Part shown: positions 1 through 5,484 of the stretch, in pieces
Position numbering within the stretch: position 1 is the first letter of the stretch
How the letters are laid out: the number at the start of each line of letters is the position of its first letter
DNA from: Acidobacteriota bacterium
GTDB taxonomy: Bacteria > Acidobacteriota > Terriglobia > UBA7540
DNA: 5,484 nt
Direction: 5' to 3'
NCBI GenBank assembly: GCA_021789565.1
Contig: JAJYJL010000678.1
Span: 1 to 5,484, forward strand
Notes under the pieces: generated by a model
Told to the model about the DNA's origin: nothing
Seen by the model: the letters and a program-made list of their open reading frames with translations, nothing else
The model's database searches: none
Translations under genes and position numbers: made by a program

Positions 1-2
1 TG

Positions 3-938
3 GTCGAGAATTTCGCACCCGGTACGCTGGAGCAAGCGGGGTTTGGTTATGAGGCGGTCGCGGCCATCAATTCCCGAATCGTCTACGCGCAGATCAAAGG
101 ATTCTCGCCGGACAGTCCGTATGCGAGCCATGTGGCGTTTGACCCGGTGGGGCAAGCAATGGGCGGCATCCTCAGTCTCACGGGTGAGCCAGACAGGCCG
201 CCGCTTCGAACGGGACCGAATTTGGCCGACAGTGGGACCGGATTTCACACGGCCCTGGGCATTGTAGCGGCACTCTACCAGCGGACCGTCACGGGACGCG
301 GCCAGCTTGTCCGATTGGCGATGCAAGAGGTCATGATCAACTATATCCGCACTGCCTTCGCCCAACAAATTGAAGCAGGTATGGCGACTCCACGCGTCGG
401 AAACAATCACACGATGGCGCGCGTCGCACCGTGCGGGATTTATCCCTGCAAGCCGTTCGGCCCGAACGACTACGTGACCCTGTACGCCTCGCGCTGGCCC
501 GGCGCCACGCAATGGGAACAACTGTGCGATGTGATCGCTCACCCCGAAATGAAGACGGATCCGCGGTTGGCGACGCCGGAATCGCGGTATACCTATCGCG
601 CCGAAATCGACGCGAACATCAGCGCATGGACGCGCGAACGCACCAAGTTCGAGGCCATGCAAGAGTTGGCAGCGGGCGGCGTGCCTGCCGGTGCGATTCT
701 CACGACCGCAGAACTTGCCGCCGACCCGTACCTCAACGAGAGCGGTATGTTTATCACCGTTGACCATCCGGTTCGAGGCCCCGTCCATATGCCCGGTTTT
801 CCCATTCATATGTCTGATTCGGCCGTGCCTATTGAACCCGCGCCGCTTCTGGGACAACACAACCGGGAGATCTACCAGGGCATGCTCGGATTGTCGAGCG
901 AGGAGATGGAGTCCTTGTCGCGCTCTCGGGTCATCTAG
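3..938 (+). CDS. CaiB/BaiF (class III) CoA transferase, 5'-truncated by window edge
   Basis: The frame is open from the left edge to TAG at 936-938, giving 311 residues. Class III CoA transferases move CoA between carboxylic acids through an aspartyl-CoA intermediate, as cytosolic interlocked dimers. The sequence shows VENFAPGTLEQ near the visible start, then NLADSGTGFHTALG, matching the formyl-CoA transferase region around catalytic Asp169; the Asp here is codon 228-230. TGRGQ and the family C-terminal pattern PLLGQHNREIY follow. By that alignment about 90 N-terminal residues lie outside the window, so the real start is not visible and GTG 132 is internal. The glycine-rich loop (GGGGQ) of oxalate-specific formyl-CoA transferase is absent; ARVAPCGIYPC stands at that place, so the substrate is probably not oxalate/formate. 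The dehydrogenase gene follows 68 bp downstream on the same strand. Family assignment is firm; the acid used is unknown. Confidence 0.93.
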   Translation, partial: VENFAPGTLEQAGFGYEAVAAINSRIVYAQIKGFSPDSPYASHVAFDPVGQAMGGILSLTGEPDRPPLRTGPNLADSGTGFHTALGIVAALYQRTVTGRGQLVRLAMQEVMINYIRTAFAQQIEAGMATPRVGNNHTMARVAPCGIYPCKPFGPNDYVTLYASRWPGATQWEQLCDVIAHPEMKTDPRLATPESRYTYRAEIDANISAWTRERTKFEAMQELAAGGVPAGAILTTAELAADPYLNESGMFITVDHPVRGPVHMPGFPIHMSDSAVPIEPAPLLGQHNREIYQGMLGLSSEEMESLSRSRVI

Positions 939-993
939 TCACGCTCAGAACACTGGATTGACGCTCGATTCACAACTTGATACCCGATGAGCG

Positions 994-999
994 AGGAGG
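994..999 (+). promoter_or_regulatory. Shine-Dalgarno site fixing the dehydrogenase start
   Basis: A perfect AGGAGG lies 7 nt before GTG 1007. This decides between TTG 977 (site inside the ORF), GTG 1007 (ideal spacing) and ATG 1016 (16 nt away, too far). The family's usual N-terminal pattern (MRAMVVRDYE) also begins at GTG 1007. Confidence 0.85.
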
Positions 1000-1006
1000 A
1001 GCAATC

Positions 1007-2041
1007 GTGCGCGCCATGGTAGTCCGTGATTATGAATCTCCCCTGGAGTTGATGGAGCTACCACTGCCGGAGGTCATGCCTGGTTCCGTTCTCGTGCGAG
1101 TCCTCACGTGCGGTGTGTGCTATTCCGATGTCAAGACGGCGCGTGGGCAGGGGGCACATCGGGACACGTTGCCGCTTCCTCATGTTCCAGGCCATGAGAT
1201 CTGCGGTCAGATCGCCCACGCGGGCCGCAATACCGGCTTCCGAGAGGGAGATCGGGTCATTGTCTACAACTACTGGTCGTGCGGCGAGTGCGACTTGTGC
1301 CGGATGGACTTGGAGCACCTCTGCGAGAATATGCAAGGCCGAGTTGGATTCACGGTTCCTGGAGGATTCCAGGAATACGTTGCTGTTCCTGCCCACCGGC
1401 TATTGCATCTGCCCGACGGCATTTCACCAGAACAAGCCGCACCCTCTTCCTGTGCATTGGGGACCAGCTTTCGAGCGGTCATTACCCGCGGCCAAGTGCG
1501 GCCGGGGATGACGGTGGTGATTCAAGGCGTGGGCGGGGTTGGTTTGAACAGTCTTCAAGTGGCACGTGCGGCGGGAGCGCAGGTGGTAGCCGTCGATATT
1601 GATTCGCGCCATTTGCAAATGGCGGCCCAATTGGGCGCAGCTAAGGTGACGATGCCGGAGGAACATGCCCGAGAGGCTGTTTCGGCTCTGACTCATGGAT
1701 TAGGAGCCGATGTGCTAATCGATACCGTCGGGCGTGAAGACTCATTGATGCGAGCGGCCCAACTGGTCCGGCCTGAGGGAAGGGTTGTCGGTGTCGGCTA
1801 CACCGTCGGCGCGCTGGCGCAAATTCCAATCAACGATTTTGTTGGTCGCGAAATCGAATTCGTGGGATCGCGCTATGTGCGCCAGTGCGAACTGGAGCAG
1901 GCATTGCGCATGTTGGCAAACGGCCAGGTGCGAAACGTCATAGATGACGTTCTCCCTCTCGAGAAGGTGAATCAAGCCTTCACCAAGTTGGAGCAAGGCA
2001 ACGTCGTGGGCAGAGTAGTGCTCCGCGTGGCGGAGCCCTGA
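1007..2041 (+). CDS. Zinc-dependent medium-chain alcohol dehydrogenase
   Basis: 344 residues from GTG 1007 to TGA, the normal length for the medium-chain dehydrogenase/reductase (MDR) superfamily. These cytosolic enzymes oxidise alcohols, or reduce aldehydes or ketones, with NAD(P). The GroES-like N-terminal domain carries the catalytic zinc ligands C38 (in CGVCYSD), H63-E64 (in PGHEICG) and probably C149. The structural zinc lobe is complete: C92, C95, C98 and C106 with Cx2Cx2Cx7C spacing. The Rossmann domain has GVGGVG at 174-179, and D197 ends the second beta strand (VVAVD), which usually indicates NAD+ over NADP+. No frameshift or missing ligand is seen. It lies downstream of a CoA transferase and 2 bp before the start of a transporter-like gene, so it was probably co-transcribed with both. 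The substrate is not predictable; it could belong to the Zn-alcohol, acyl-CoA-intermediate or sorbitol-type branches. Confidence 0.93.
   Translation: MRAMVVRDYESPLELMELPLPEVMPGSVLVRVLTCGVCYSDVKTARGQGAHRDTLPLPHVPGHEICGQIAHAGRNTGFREGDRVIVYNYWSCGECDLCRMDLEHLCENMQGRVGFTVPGGFQEYVAVPAHRLLHLPDGISPEQAAPSSCALGTSFRAVITRGQVRPGMTVVIQGVGGVGLNSLQVARAAGAQVVAVDIDSRHLQMAAQLGAAKVTMPEEHAREAVSALTHGLGADVLIDTVGREDSLMRAAQLVRPEGRVVGVGYTVGALAQIPINDFVGREIEFVGSRYVRQCELEQALRMLANGQVRNVIDDVLPLEKVNQAFTKLEQGNVVGRVVLRVAEP
2032..2035 (+). promoter_or_regulatory. Possible ribosome binding site of the broken MFS gene
   Basis: GGAG inside the last codons of the dehydrogenase lies 8 nt before ATG 2044. With only 2 bp between the dehydrogenase TGA and this ATG, translational coupling would be expected. 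The site is only four bases long and is judged mainly by position. Confidence 0.4.
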
Positions 2042-2043
2042 GG

Positions 2044-2232
2044 ATGAATGATCCGAGCCTGTCCTCACCAGCTGCGCTCGAATCACTAGGCGCTGCTTCG
2101 TGGATGGAGAGTCTGTAAACACGGTTGAGCCCGGCCTTGGCTTCTCTTCGCCATCGCAATTGTCGTTTCTGGTTCGCGGGGCAGGCCGCCTCGTTGGTGG
2201 GCACCTGGATGCGGCCCACGGCGCAGGGTGCC
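2044..2232 (+). pseudogene. MFS transporter N-terminal fragment (nonsense codon and 3' truncation)
   Basis: Reading from ATG 2044, 24 codons end at TAA 2116-2118. The same frame then continues with LASLRHRNCRFWFAGQ and SLVGTWMRPTAQG, the hallmark first-helix region of MFS_3/EntS-like major facilitator transporters, which normally have about 400 residues. Family similarity ends after TAQG at about 2229, where the sequence becomes an antisense IS630 transposase. The gene therefore lost everything after its first membrane segment. An alternative start is TTG 2125, after the stop, but no ribosome binding site precedes it; I favour ATG 2044 with a later nonsense mutation. The gene follows the dehydrogenase by 2 bp, so the intact transporter probably moved a substrate or product of this cluster. 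The rest of the transporter is not in the window. Confidence 0.7.
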
Positions 2233-2885
2233 GTCATGCACCATCATTACCACCACGAAATTGACCGTACCATGCCGAACGTATTCAAACTCATGGCGCT
2301 CAATCTGACCTGCGCGTCCTCGCTGCCTCGGGCAGGTCTGTTCCGGCGCTTGGAGGTTGGGCTTCTCATCCAAGGTCGGAACGAGTTCTTCGCGTTGGTA
2401 GAGCTGCTCCGCCTGCTCATAACACCATAAACTACGGCTCGCCCACTCCACGAACTCGGCGTTGAGCGTGGGCGTCTTCCAGTACCGCAAGCGATGCGGC
2501 TGGAGGTCCGGATCCCGCAGAATCAACAAGACGGTGGAGTGAGTCCGGTGCGGGTGATGCAAACGCTCCCGGGCGACGGTGGTCAGACTGCGCGTCGACC
2601 GATGGGTCAGATTCAAACCCAAGCCCAGCGGGTCACAACAGGCCAGTTACTCGATTTGGACCCGCTGCAAGGCAGTCAATACGCGGGGGCGGCCCGAGCG
2701 GTCACCATTGTACACGGTGTCCATGCCCTTGGCTTCGAAACGCCGACACACATACTACACCCCGGTCGGAGTGCAATGCACCTGAGCCGCGAGTTCGTCC
2801 ACGACGGTCTCGGGATCACTCGTCGAGAGCAAGATGCAGGCGCGCCGCGCGGTGTCTTCTCATCCAATCGTTCCTCAATTTCCAA
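2224..2885 (-). pseudogene. IS630-family transposase remnant
   Basis: Minus-strand reading gives ARRACILLST and DPETVVDELAAQ (helix-turn-helix region), a CRRFEAKGMDTVY segment, RSGRPRVLTALQRVQIE, LRDPDLQPHRLRYWKTPTLN, and LDEKPNLQAPEQ followed by IERHEFEYVRHGTVNF. These are typical of IS630-family DDE transposases, which cut and paste at TA sites. The Asp of LDEKP (codon 2370-2368) is the first catalytic Asp. The second Asp (usually in a DNGPSH-type motif) and the Glu are missing, because similarity stops after VVMMVHDGTL at the junction with the MFS fragment. In-frame stops occur at TAG 2757-2755 and TAA 2649-2647, plus TGA 2862-2860, where the N-terminal part seems to shift frame (an EERLDEKTP segment lies in another frame up to about 2885). 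The gene is clearly dead. Family placement is from memory of motifs but strong. Confidence 0.85.
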
Positions 2886-2905
2886 ATCGAGATTGGACGA
2901 GAAGT
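2224..2905 (-). mobile_element. Truncated IS630-like insertion sequence remnant
   Basis: This is the element to which the broken IS630 transposase belongs. Its 3' half and one end were deleted where it meets the MFS fragment at about 2224-2236. The 5' end is placed only roughly, somewhere in 2885-2905, because no second terminal repeat remains for comparison. No TA duplication can be assigned. Confidence 0.5.
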
Positions 2906-2995
2906 ATAAGTCAAAGCGAACCGGATTTCATCCGCGGTCGCCTATCTTAAGATACTGGATACTGGGAAATGTGCTGAGGAAGACGTGCTACCTCT
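2906..2995. other. Spacer between the two IS remnants
   Basis: I see no gene here. The stretch holds a perfect 12-bp palindrome, TATCTTAAGATA (2943-2954), followed at once by a short tandem repeat of the type gatactggatactgg. It may be host DNA trapped between two insertions, or the outer end of either IS. Confidence 0.4.
2943..2954. repeat. 12-bp perfect palindrome TATCTTAAGATA
   Basis: The sequence equals its own reverse complement over 12 bases, with no loop. It could be a dimeric regulator site or chance; nothing else in the spacer supports a function. Confidence 0.35.
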
Positions 2996-3012
2996 GTGCG
3001 ATTCTAGGCGCG

Positions 3013-3042
3013 AAAAAAGCCACTCTGCCAGAGGAGAGCAGC
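3013..3042 (-). terminator. Possible rho-independent terminator after the transposase
   Basis: On the minus strand, GCTGCTCT pairs with AGAGTGGC (8 pairs, two of them G-U) around an 8-nt loop and is followed directly by six T. It lies 27 bp after the transposase stop at 3069 and just inside the proposed IS end. The stem is modest, so termination strength is uncertain. Confidence 0.4.
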
Positions 3043-3068
3043 TTTGCCCTGAGAGGCGGCAGAATGGA

Positions 3069-4319
3069 TTACTCGATGTGCAGCGTTTTAAGCAATTCCG
3101 TGTCGCTCAGTCCTTGCCGGGCCAGGGCGGCGATGGTCGGTCAGGACTTCGCTCAAGGGTACAAGCTATGCCTGGGGGTCGATGAGATAGAGGGGAAGCC
3201 CGTTGATATTGGAGGAAGGCGTAGGCGGCGGAGACCAACGCATGGCAGTTCAGAATGGCTTCCGCCGCATGCAGGCGGTAGTCGGCCAGACCAAAACGCT
3301 CTTTCAAAAACCAGTTGTCCACTTCCGCTTGCCAGCGATTGCCGTAGGACTTGAAGATCGTGCGGACACTCAAGCTCGTGTCCGAACACAAGAAGTAAGC
3401 GGGATGGCGATCCCGCCGGTCCCATTTCGAAATGATCGCTATCACGGGGTCGGGATAGCGGCGCAGCCGATCCGTCACACGACGGGTGTGGTAGACGTGC
3501 CTGCGCGTGGCAGAACGGATCGAGATACGCTCGATCCGTTGGTGGGCCAGGTGATCCCACCACTGGCAGAGCGGACGGTCGAACAGACTGCGATTGGAAC
3601 GCGTCGCACAAATCCAATGCCAACCGTGTGAGCGGATGAAGCGCTCGAGATGATGGCTATCGTACCAGGAATCGACCAACACATACACCCGGCAGCCTTT
3701 GGGTAGCTGCGGGGCGATTTCCTCCAACATCTCTTCGACCAAGCCCGAGAGCTTGGTGAGGGTCAGCTTGGGCAAGCCTTGCTTAGCCCGCTGTCGATTG
3801 AGTCGCGCGACGACCTTGTGCTTAAGATACAGCCGCCACGTCAGAGTGAAATGCGCCGGACCGAACTGCAGATGGAGCGTGACGTACTGAGAGCTGTTGG
3901 TGAGAGTGCCTTCCTGACGGCGTTGGGCGACGTGATCACAATGGAAACTGACCACTTCCAGCACGTGGGTGGCGATATCCTTGCAGCAGAGAGCGTCGTC
4001 GATACTCAGGTAGAGCAAGCGCCAACCGGTGCAGACCCGAATCTAGGCGATAGTTTTCAGCAGAAAGAGCGTCACAGCTTGGCGCACTCGGGTTCCCGAT
4101 TAGGGACTGGCCTGAAAGAAGTCCGCGAGGGCGAATTCGTCCGCATGCGGCAGGCGGAGTAGACGCGCCAGAGTCGCCAGGGTCGTGCTTGGCGGGGCAG
4201 ACGAGCAGTGCCTTGATGAAATTGAGCGCATGGCGTTGCTGGGCCGGAGTAAAGTTCACCAGCGACGGAATCAGGACGTTGCATAACGCGTCCGATTGTG
4301 CGAAAATCCAAGTGAGCAT
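3069..4319 (-). pseudogene. IS4-superfamily (IS701/DDE_5-like) transposase, frameshifted
   Basis: The gene reads from ATG 4319 (MLTWIFAQSDALCNVLIP) to TAA 3071-3069, a span of 416 codons and normal for the family. The product would be a DDE transposase acting on the IS ends. Starting from the Leu codon at 4018, the middle part has the first catalytic Asp pair in LSIDDALC (residues 7-8), the second in VLVDSWYDS (D116, codon 3673-3671), and a Y-2-R-3-E-6-K signature (Y225, R228, E232, K239) in YGNRWQAEVDNWFLK. The frame changes near 4185-4195, where LLVCPAK continues as TTLATLARLL in another frame. Stops TAA 4102-4100 and TAG 4045-4043 lie in that second frame. Two more shifts seem to occur near 3160-3120, where PLSEVLTDHRR and then LARQGLSDTELLKTLHIE appear in different frames. 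All active-site residues survive but no full protein can be made. Exact subfamily is uncertain. Confidence 0.85.
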
Positions 4320-4375
4320 GGGCTGTCGCCTTGAGTAGGGCCGTTCGCCTATTCTGAACGGAGAATCCCATGCTC
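4314..4375 (-). promoter_or_regulatory. Inverted repeat over the transposase start codon
   Basis: On the minus strand GAGCATGGG (4375-4367) is perfectly complementary to CCCATGCTC (4322-4314), and the second arm contains the transposase ATG (4319-4317). Nested inside are GAACGG (4356-4361 on plus) and CCGTTC (4341-4346), a further 6-bp stem. RNA reading into the element from outside could fold and hide the start codon. Such a device is known from IS10 and IS50, which block expression from read-through transcripts; its function here is inference. Confidence 0.45.
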
Positions 4376-4413
4376 TTTCAACTCACGTTATTTGCCACTG
4401 TCCAAATTCTCAC

Positions 4414-4680
4414 TTTCAAGACCTGGAACACCCCGCGTTCGCAGACGAAGAAGACCCGGGTGGGCCGGGTCACTCACGGCAGGCTCCCGATCACGCTCTC
4501 CAAGAATCCATACGGGTTGCAGCGCTTTCCATGCTTTGGCGAAAGCAACGAGTGGTTCTATGTGCAGCAACTCGGCACGTCTGGTGACAAGTTCATCGAG
4601 TTGATGGGCAACGGAGTGTTCGGCAAGCGGCCAGGGCATCCGGCAAGCGATCGCGACCTGGGAATATCCAAAAGGAGATT
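4414..4680 (+). pseudogene. Probable coding fragment of unknown product before the MBL gene
   Basis: In the frame beginning FKTWNTPRSQTKK and continuing through NPYGLQRFPCFGESNEWFYV and GDKFIELMGNGVFGKRP, third codon positions are very largely G or C, as in the intact genes; the other plus frame with long openness lacks this. The frame has no own start near 4414 (ATG 4370 lies inside the proposed IS) and runs out of frame into the next gene, to a stop near 4786. A +1 shift near 4634 would give a different tail (GIRQAIATWEYPKGD) ending at TGA 4698-4700, overlapping the next start by 17 nt, a natural operon join. I do not recognise the protein. It looks hydrophilic, with no membrane segment or clear motif. 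Most likely it is the 3' part of a gene whose front was lost to the neighbouring IS; a chance open frame is possible. Confidence 0.4.
4671..4677 (+). promoter_or_regulatory. Shine-Dalgarno site of the MBL-fold gene
   Basis: AAAGGAG ends 6 nt before ATG 4684, which fixes the start of the hydrolase. The N-terminal family pattern (VFVET, then a GVVAIDTP strand) follows directly. Confidence 0.8.
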
Positions 4681-4683
4681 CAC

Positions 4684-5484
4684 ATGCAGAAGATCACTGA
4701 CAACGTCTTTGTCGAGACCAGGTTCGTGTGTAACACGGGCTTGGTGGTCACCAAGCAAGGCGTCGTGGCGATCGATACACCGATGAACCCTGCCGACGCC
4801 GTCAAGTGGCGCGCGGAAATCGCAAAGCATGGTTCCCTGTGCTATTTGATCAACACGGAGCCGCATCAGGATCATATCACCGGCAACTACTTTTATGACG
4901 TTCCGATCGTCGCACACGTGGGCACTCGAAAAGTCATCCTGGCCAATTCGGCCGAACAATACAAGGAACAAATGAGCAAGACGAATCCCGAGAGCATGCC
5001 GCTCTTGAAAGGATTCTGGTATCGGTTGCCGACCATCACCTTTACCGATCAACTCACTTTGCACGTGGGAGACCACACCTTTGAGCTCGTGCATCTACCG
5101 GGCCACACGGCTTCCAATTTGGCCGTTTACGTTCCTGAGGAAAAGGTAGTCTTCACGTCGGATAATTTGACCGTCGGCGTGCAAGCATGGATGCACGACG
5201 CACTCCCGTTTGATTGGCTCCAGTCCCTCGATCGAATTAGCCAATTGGATGCGGACGTTCTTGTGCCAGGGCATGGGGATGTCACCACCAAAGCGATCCT
5301 GCCTGAGATGAAAGCACTCGTAGAGACCTGGATAGACAGTGTGTCCGCTGCCAAGAAAAAGGGCATGAGCTTGGAGCAAGCGACGGCTACTATCGGTCTG
5401 CCCATGATGGACAAGCGCCCCGTTCCCCCGGGCGCGGAGCAAGCGATGGAGCAAATGCGTAAATGGAACATTGCGCGTCTGTAC
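4684..5484 (+). CDS. MBL-fold metallo-hydrolase, 3' end beyond window
   Basis: The frame is open from ATG 4684 to the right edge (267 residues). Metallo-beta-lactamase-fold enzymes hydrolyse lactones, thioesters, phosphoesters or similar bonds with one or two metal ions. Visible ligands are H61, D63 and H64 in NTEPHQDHITGN, H141 in LPGHTAS, D160 in FTSDNLT and H197 in VPGHGD. The first His of the usual HxHxDH motif is replaced by Glu59 (codon 4858-4860). There is no signal peptide, so a cytosolic location is likely. The C-terminal part (MKALVETWIDSVSAAKKKG, then WNIARLY) resembles the helical tail of family members of about 280-310 residues, so only a few residues are probably missing. It shares strand and spacing with the coding fragment upstream. 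The cluster context suggests hydrolysis of a catabolic ester, lactone or CoA thioester, but the substrate is not readable. Fold assignment is firm. Confidence 0.92.
   Translation, partial: MQKITDNVFVETRFVCNTGLVVTKQGVVAIDTPMNPADAVKWRAEIAKHGSLCYLINTEPHQDHITGNYFYDVPIVAHVGTRKVILANSAEQYKEQMSKTNPESMPLLKGFWYRLPTITFTDQLTLHVGDHTFELVHLPGHTASNLAVYVPEEKVVFTSDNLTVGVQAWMHDALPFDWLQSLDRISQLDADVLVPGHGDVTTKAILPEMKALVETWIDSVSAAKKKGMSLEQATATIGLPMMDKRPVPPGAEQAMEQMRKWNIARLY

Larger units (their letters stand above)
2996..4413 (-). mobile_element. Decayed IS4-superfamily (IS701/DDE_5-like) insertion sequence, about 1.4 kb
   Basis: The element holds one transposase reading frame on the minus strand. Its edges are proposed from a weak inverted similarity: GTGCGATTCTAGGC reading inward from 2996 against GTGAGAATTTGGAC reading inward from 4413 (9 of 14 positions identical). 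Two other observations fit these edges. The transposase stop and a terminator-like hairpin lie just inside the left edge, and plus-strand coding-like codon usage begins just outside the right edge. No matching target-site duplication is visible beside the two ends (ctct against tttc), so either the edges are a few bases off or the flanks were rearranged after insertion. Confidence 0.6.

Noticed and set aside
958..986. Possible promoter before the dehydrogenase (TTGACG, 17 nt, TACCCG)
   Set aside because: The -10 part matches the consensus at only two of six positions, and the gene is probably read from upstream.
2039..2067. Inverted repeat TGAGGA / TCCTCA after the dehydrogenase
   Set aside because: The 6-bp stem has a 17-nt loop and no T-run, so it is not a convincing terminator.
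2044..2118. Independent 24-residue small protein
   Set aside because: It is in frame with the MFS N-terminus and at the expected operon position, so it is better read as the start of the broken transporter.
2125..2430. 101-residue plus-strand protein starting at TTG 2125
   Set aside because: Only its first 35 residues are MFS-like; the rest is antisense IS630 sequence, so it is a chimera across a deletion join.
2494..3354. Plus-strand open frame of 286 codons
   Set aside because: It runs antisense across the IS630 remnant and the end of the second transposase, has no family features, and its composition is explained by the minus-strand genes.
3203..3631. Plus-strand open frame of 142 codons
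   Set aside because: It is the mirror of the well-supported catalytic part of the IS4-type transposase.
4388..4639. Minus-strand open frame of 83 codons (LDELVTRRAELLHIE)
   Set aside because: It looks plausible as protein, but the third-position G/C bias favours the plus frame, and no ribosome binding site or family motif was seen.
4558..5094. Minus-strand open frame of 178 codons
   Set aside because: It is opposite the MBL hydrolase, whose metal motifs and ribosome binding site make the plus strand the coding one.

Overview
The window comes from a moderately GC-rich bacterium (compact genes, GTG/TTG starts, strong AGGAGG-type ribosome binding sites, G/C-rich third codon positions). No RNA gene or taxon-specific marker is present, so I do not name a lineage. 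The outer parts are intact catabolic-type genes on the plus strand. The middle, about 2.2 kb, is a graveyard of decayed genes and insertion sequences.

Left block (1-2041): a class III (CaiB/BaiF, formyl-CoA transferase-like) CoA transferase, cut by the left window edge, is followed after 68 bp by an intact zinc-dependent medium-chain alcohol dehydrogenase starting at GTG 1007. The stop codon of the dehydrogenase almost touches the start of a third gene, whose residues match the N-terminus of an MFS transporter. That gene has an in-frame stop and is cut off after about 60 codons.

Middle block (about 2224-4413): the MFS fragment runs directly into an antisense remnant of an IS630-family transposase (two or three in-frame stops, second half missing). 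After a short unassigned spacer with a 12-bp palindrome comes an antisense IS4-superfamily (IS701/DDE_5-like) element of about 1.4 kb. Its transposase keeps every catalytic residue but has frameshifts and two stop codons. The element has a likely terminator behind the transposase, weak candidate terminal repeats, and a long inverted repeat that covers the transposase start codon.

Right block (4414-5484): a plus-strand stretch with coding-like codon usage but no identifiable product leads into a metallo-beta-lactamase-fold hydrolase with a good ribosome binding site. The hydrolase runs off the right edge. Its metal motif has Glu in place of the first His (ExHxDH).

Together the plus-strand genes (CoA transferase, alcohol dehydrogenase, transporter, unknown gene, MBL hydrolase) look like one former catabolic or uptake cluster for an organic acid or alcohol. 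Insertion sequences appear to have split it and removed the transporter. The substrate cannot be read from the sequence. I found no CRISPR array, tRNA, rRNA, or convincing new defence or mobile system.
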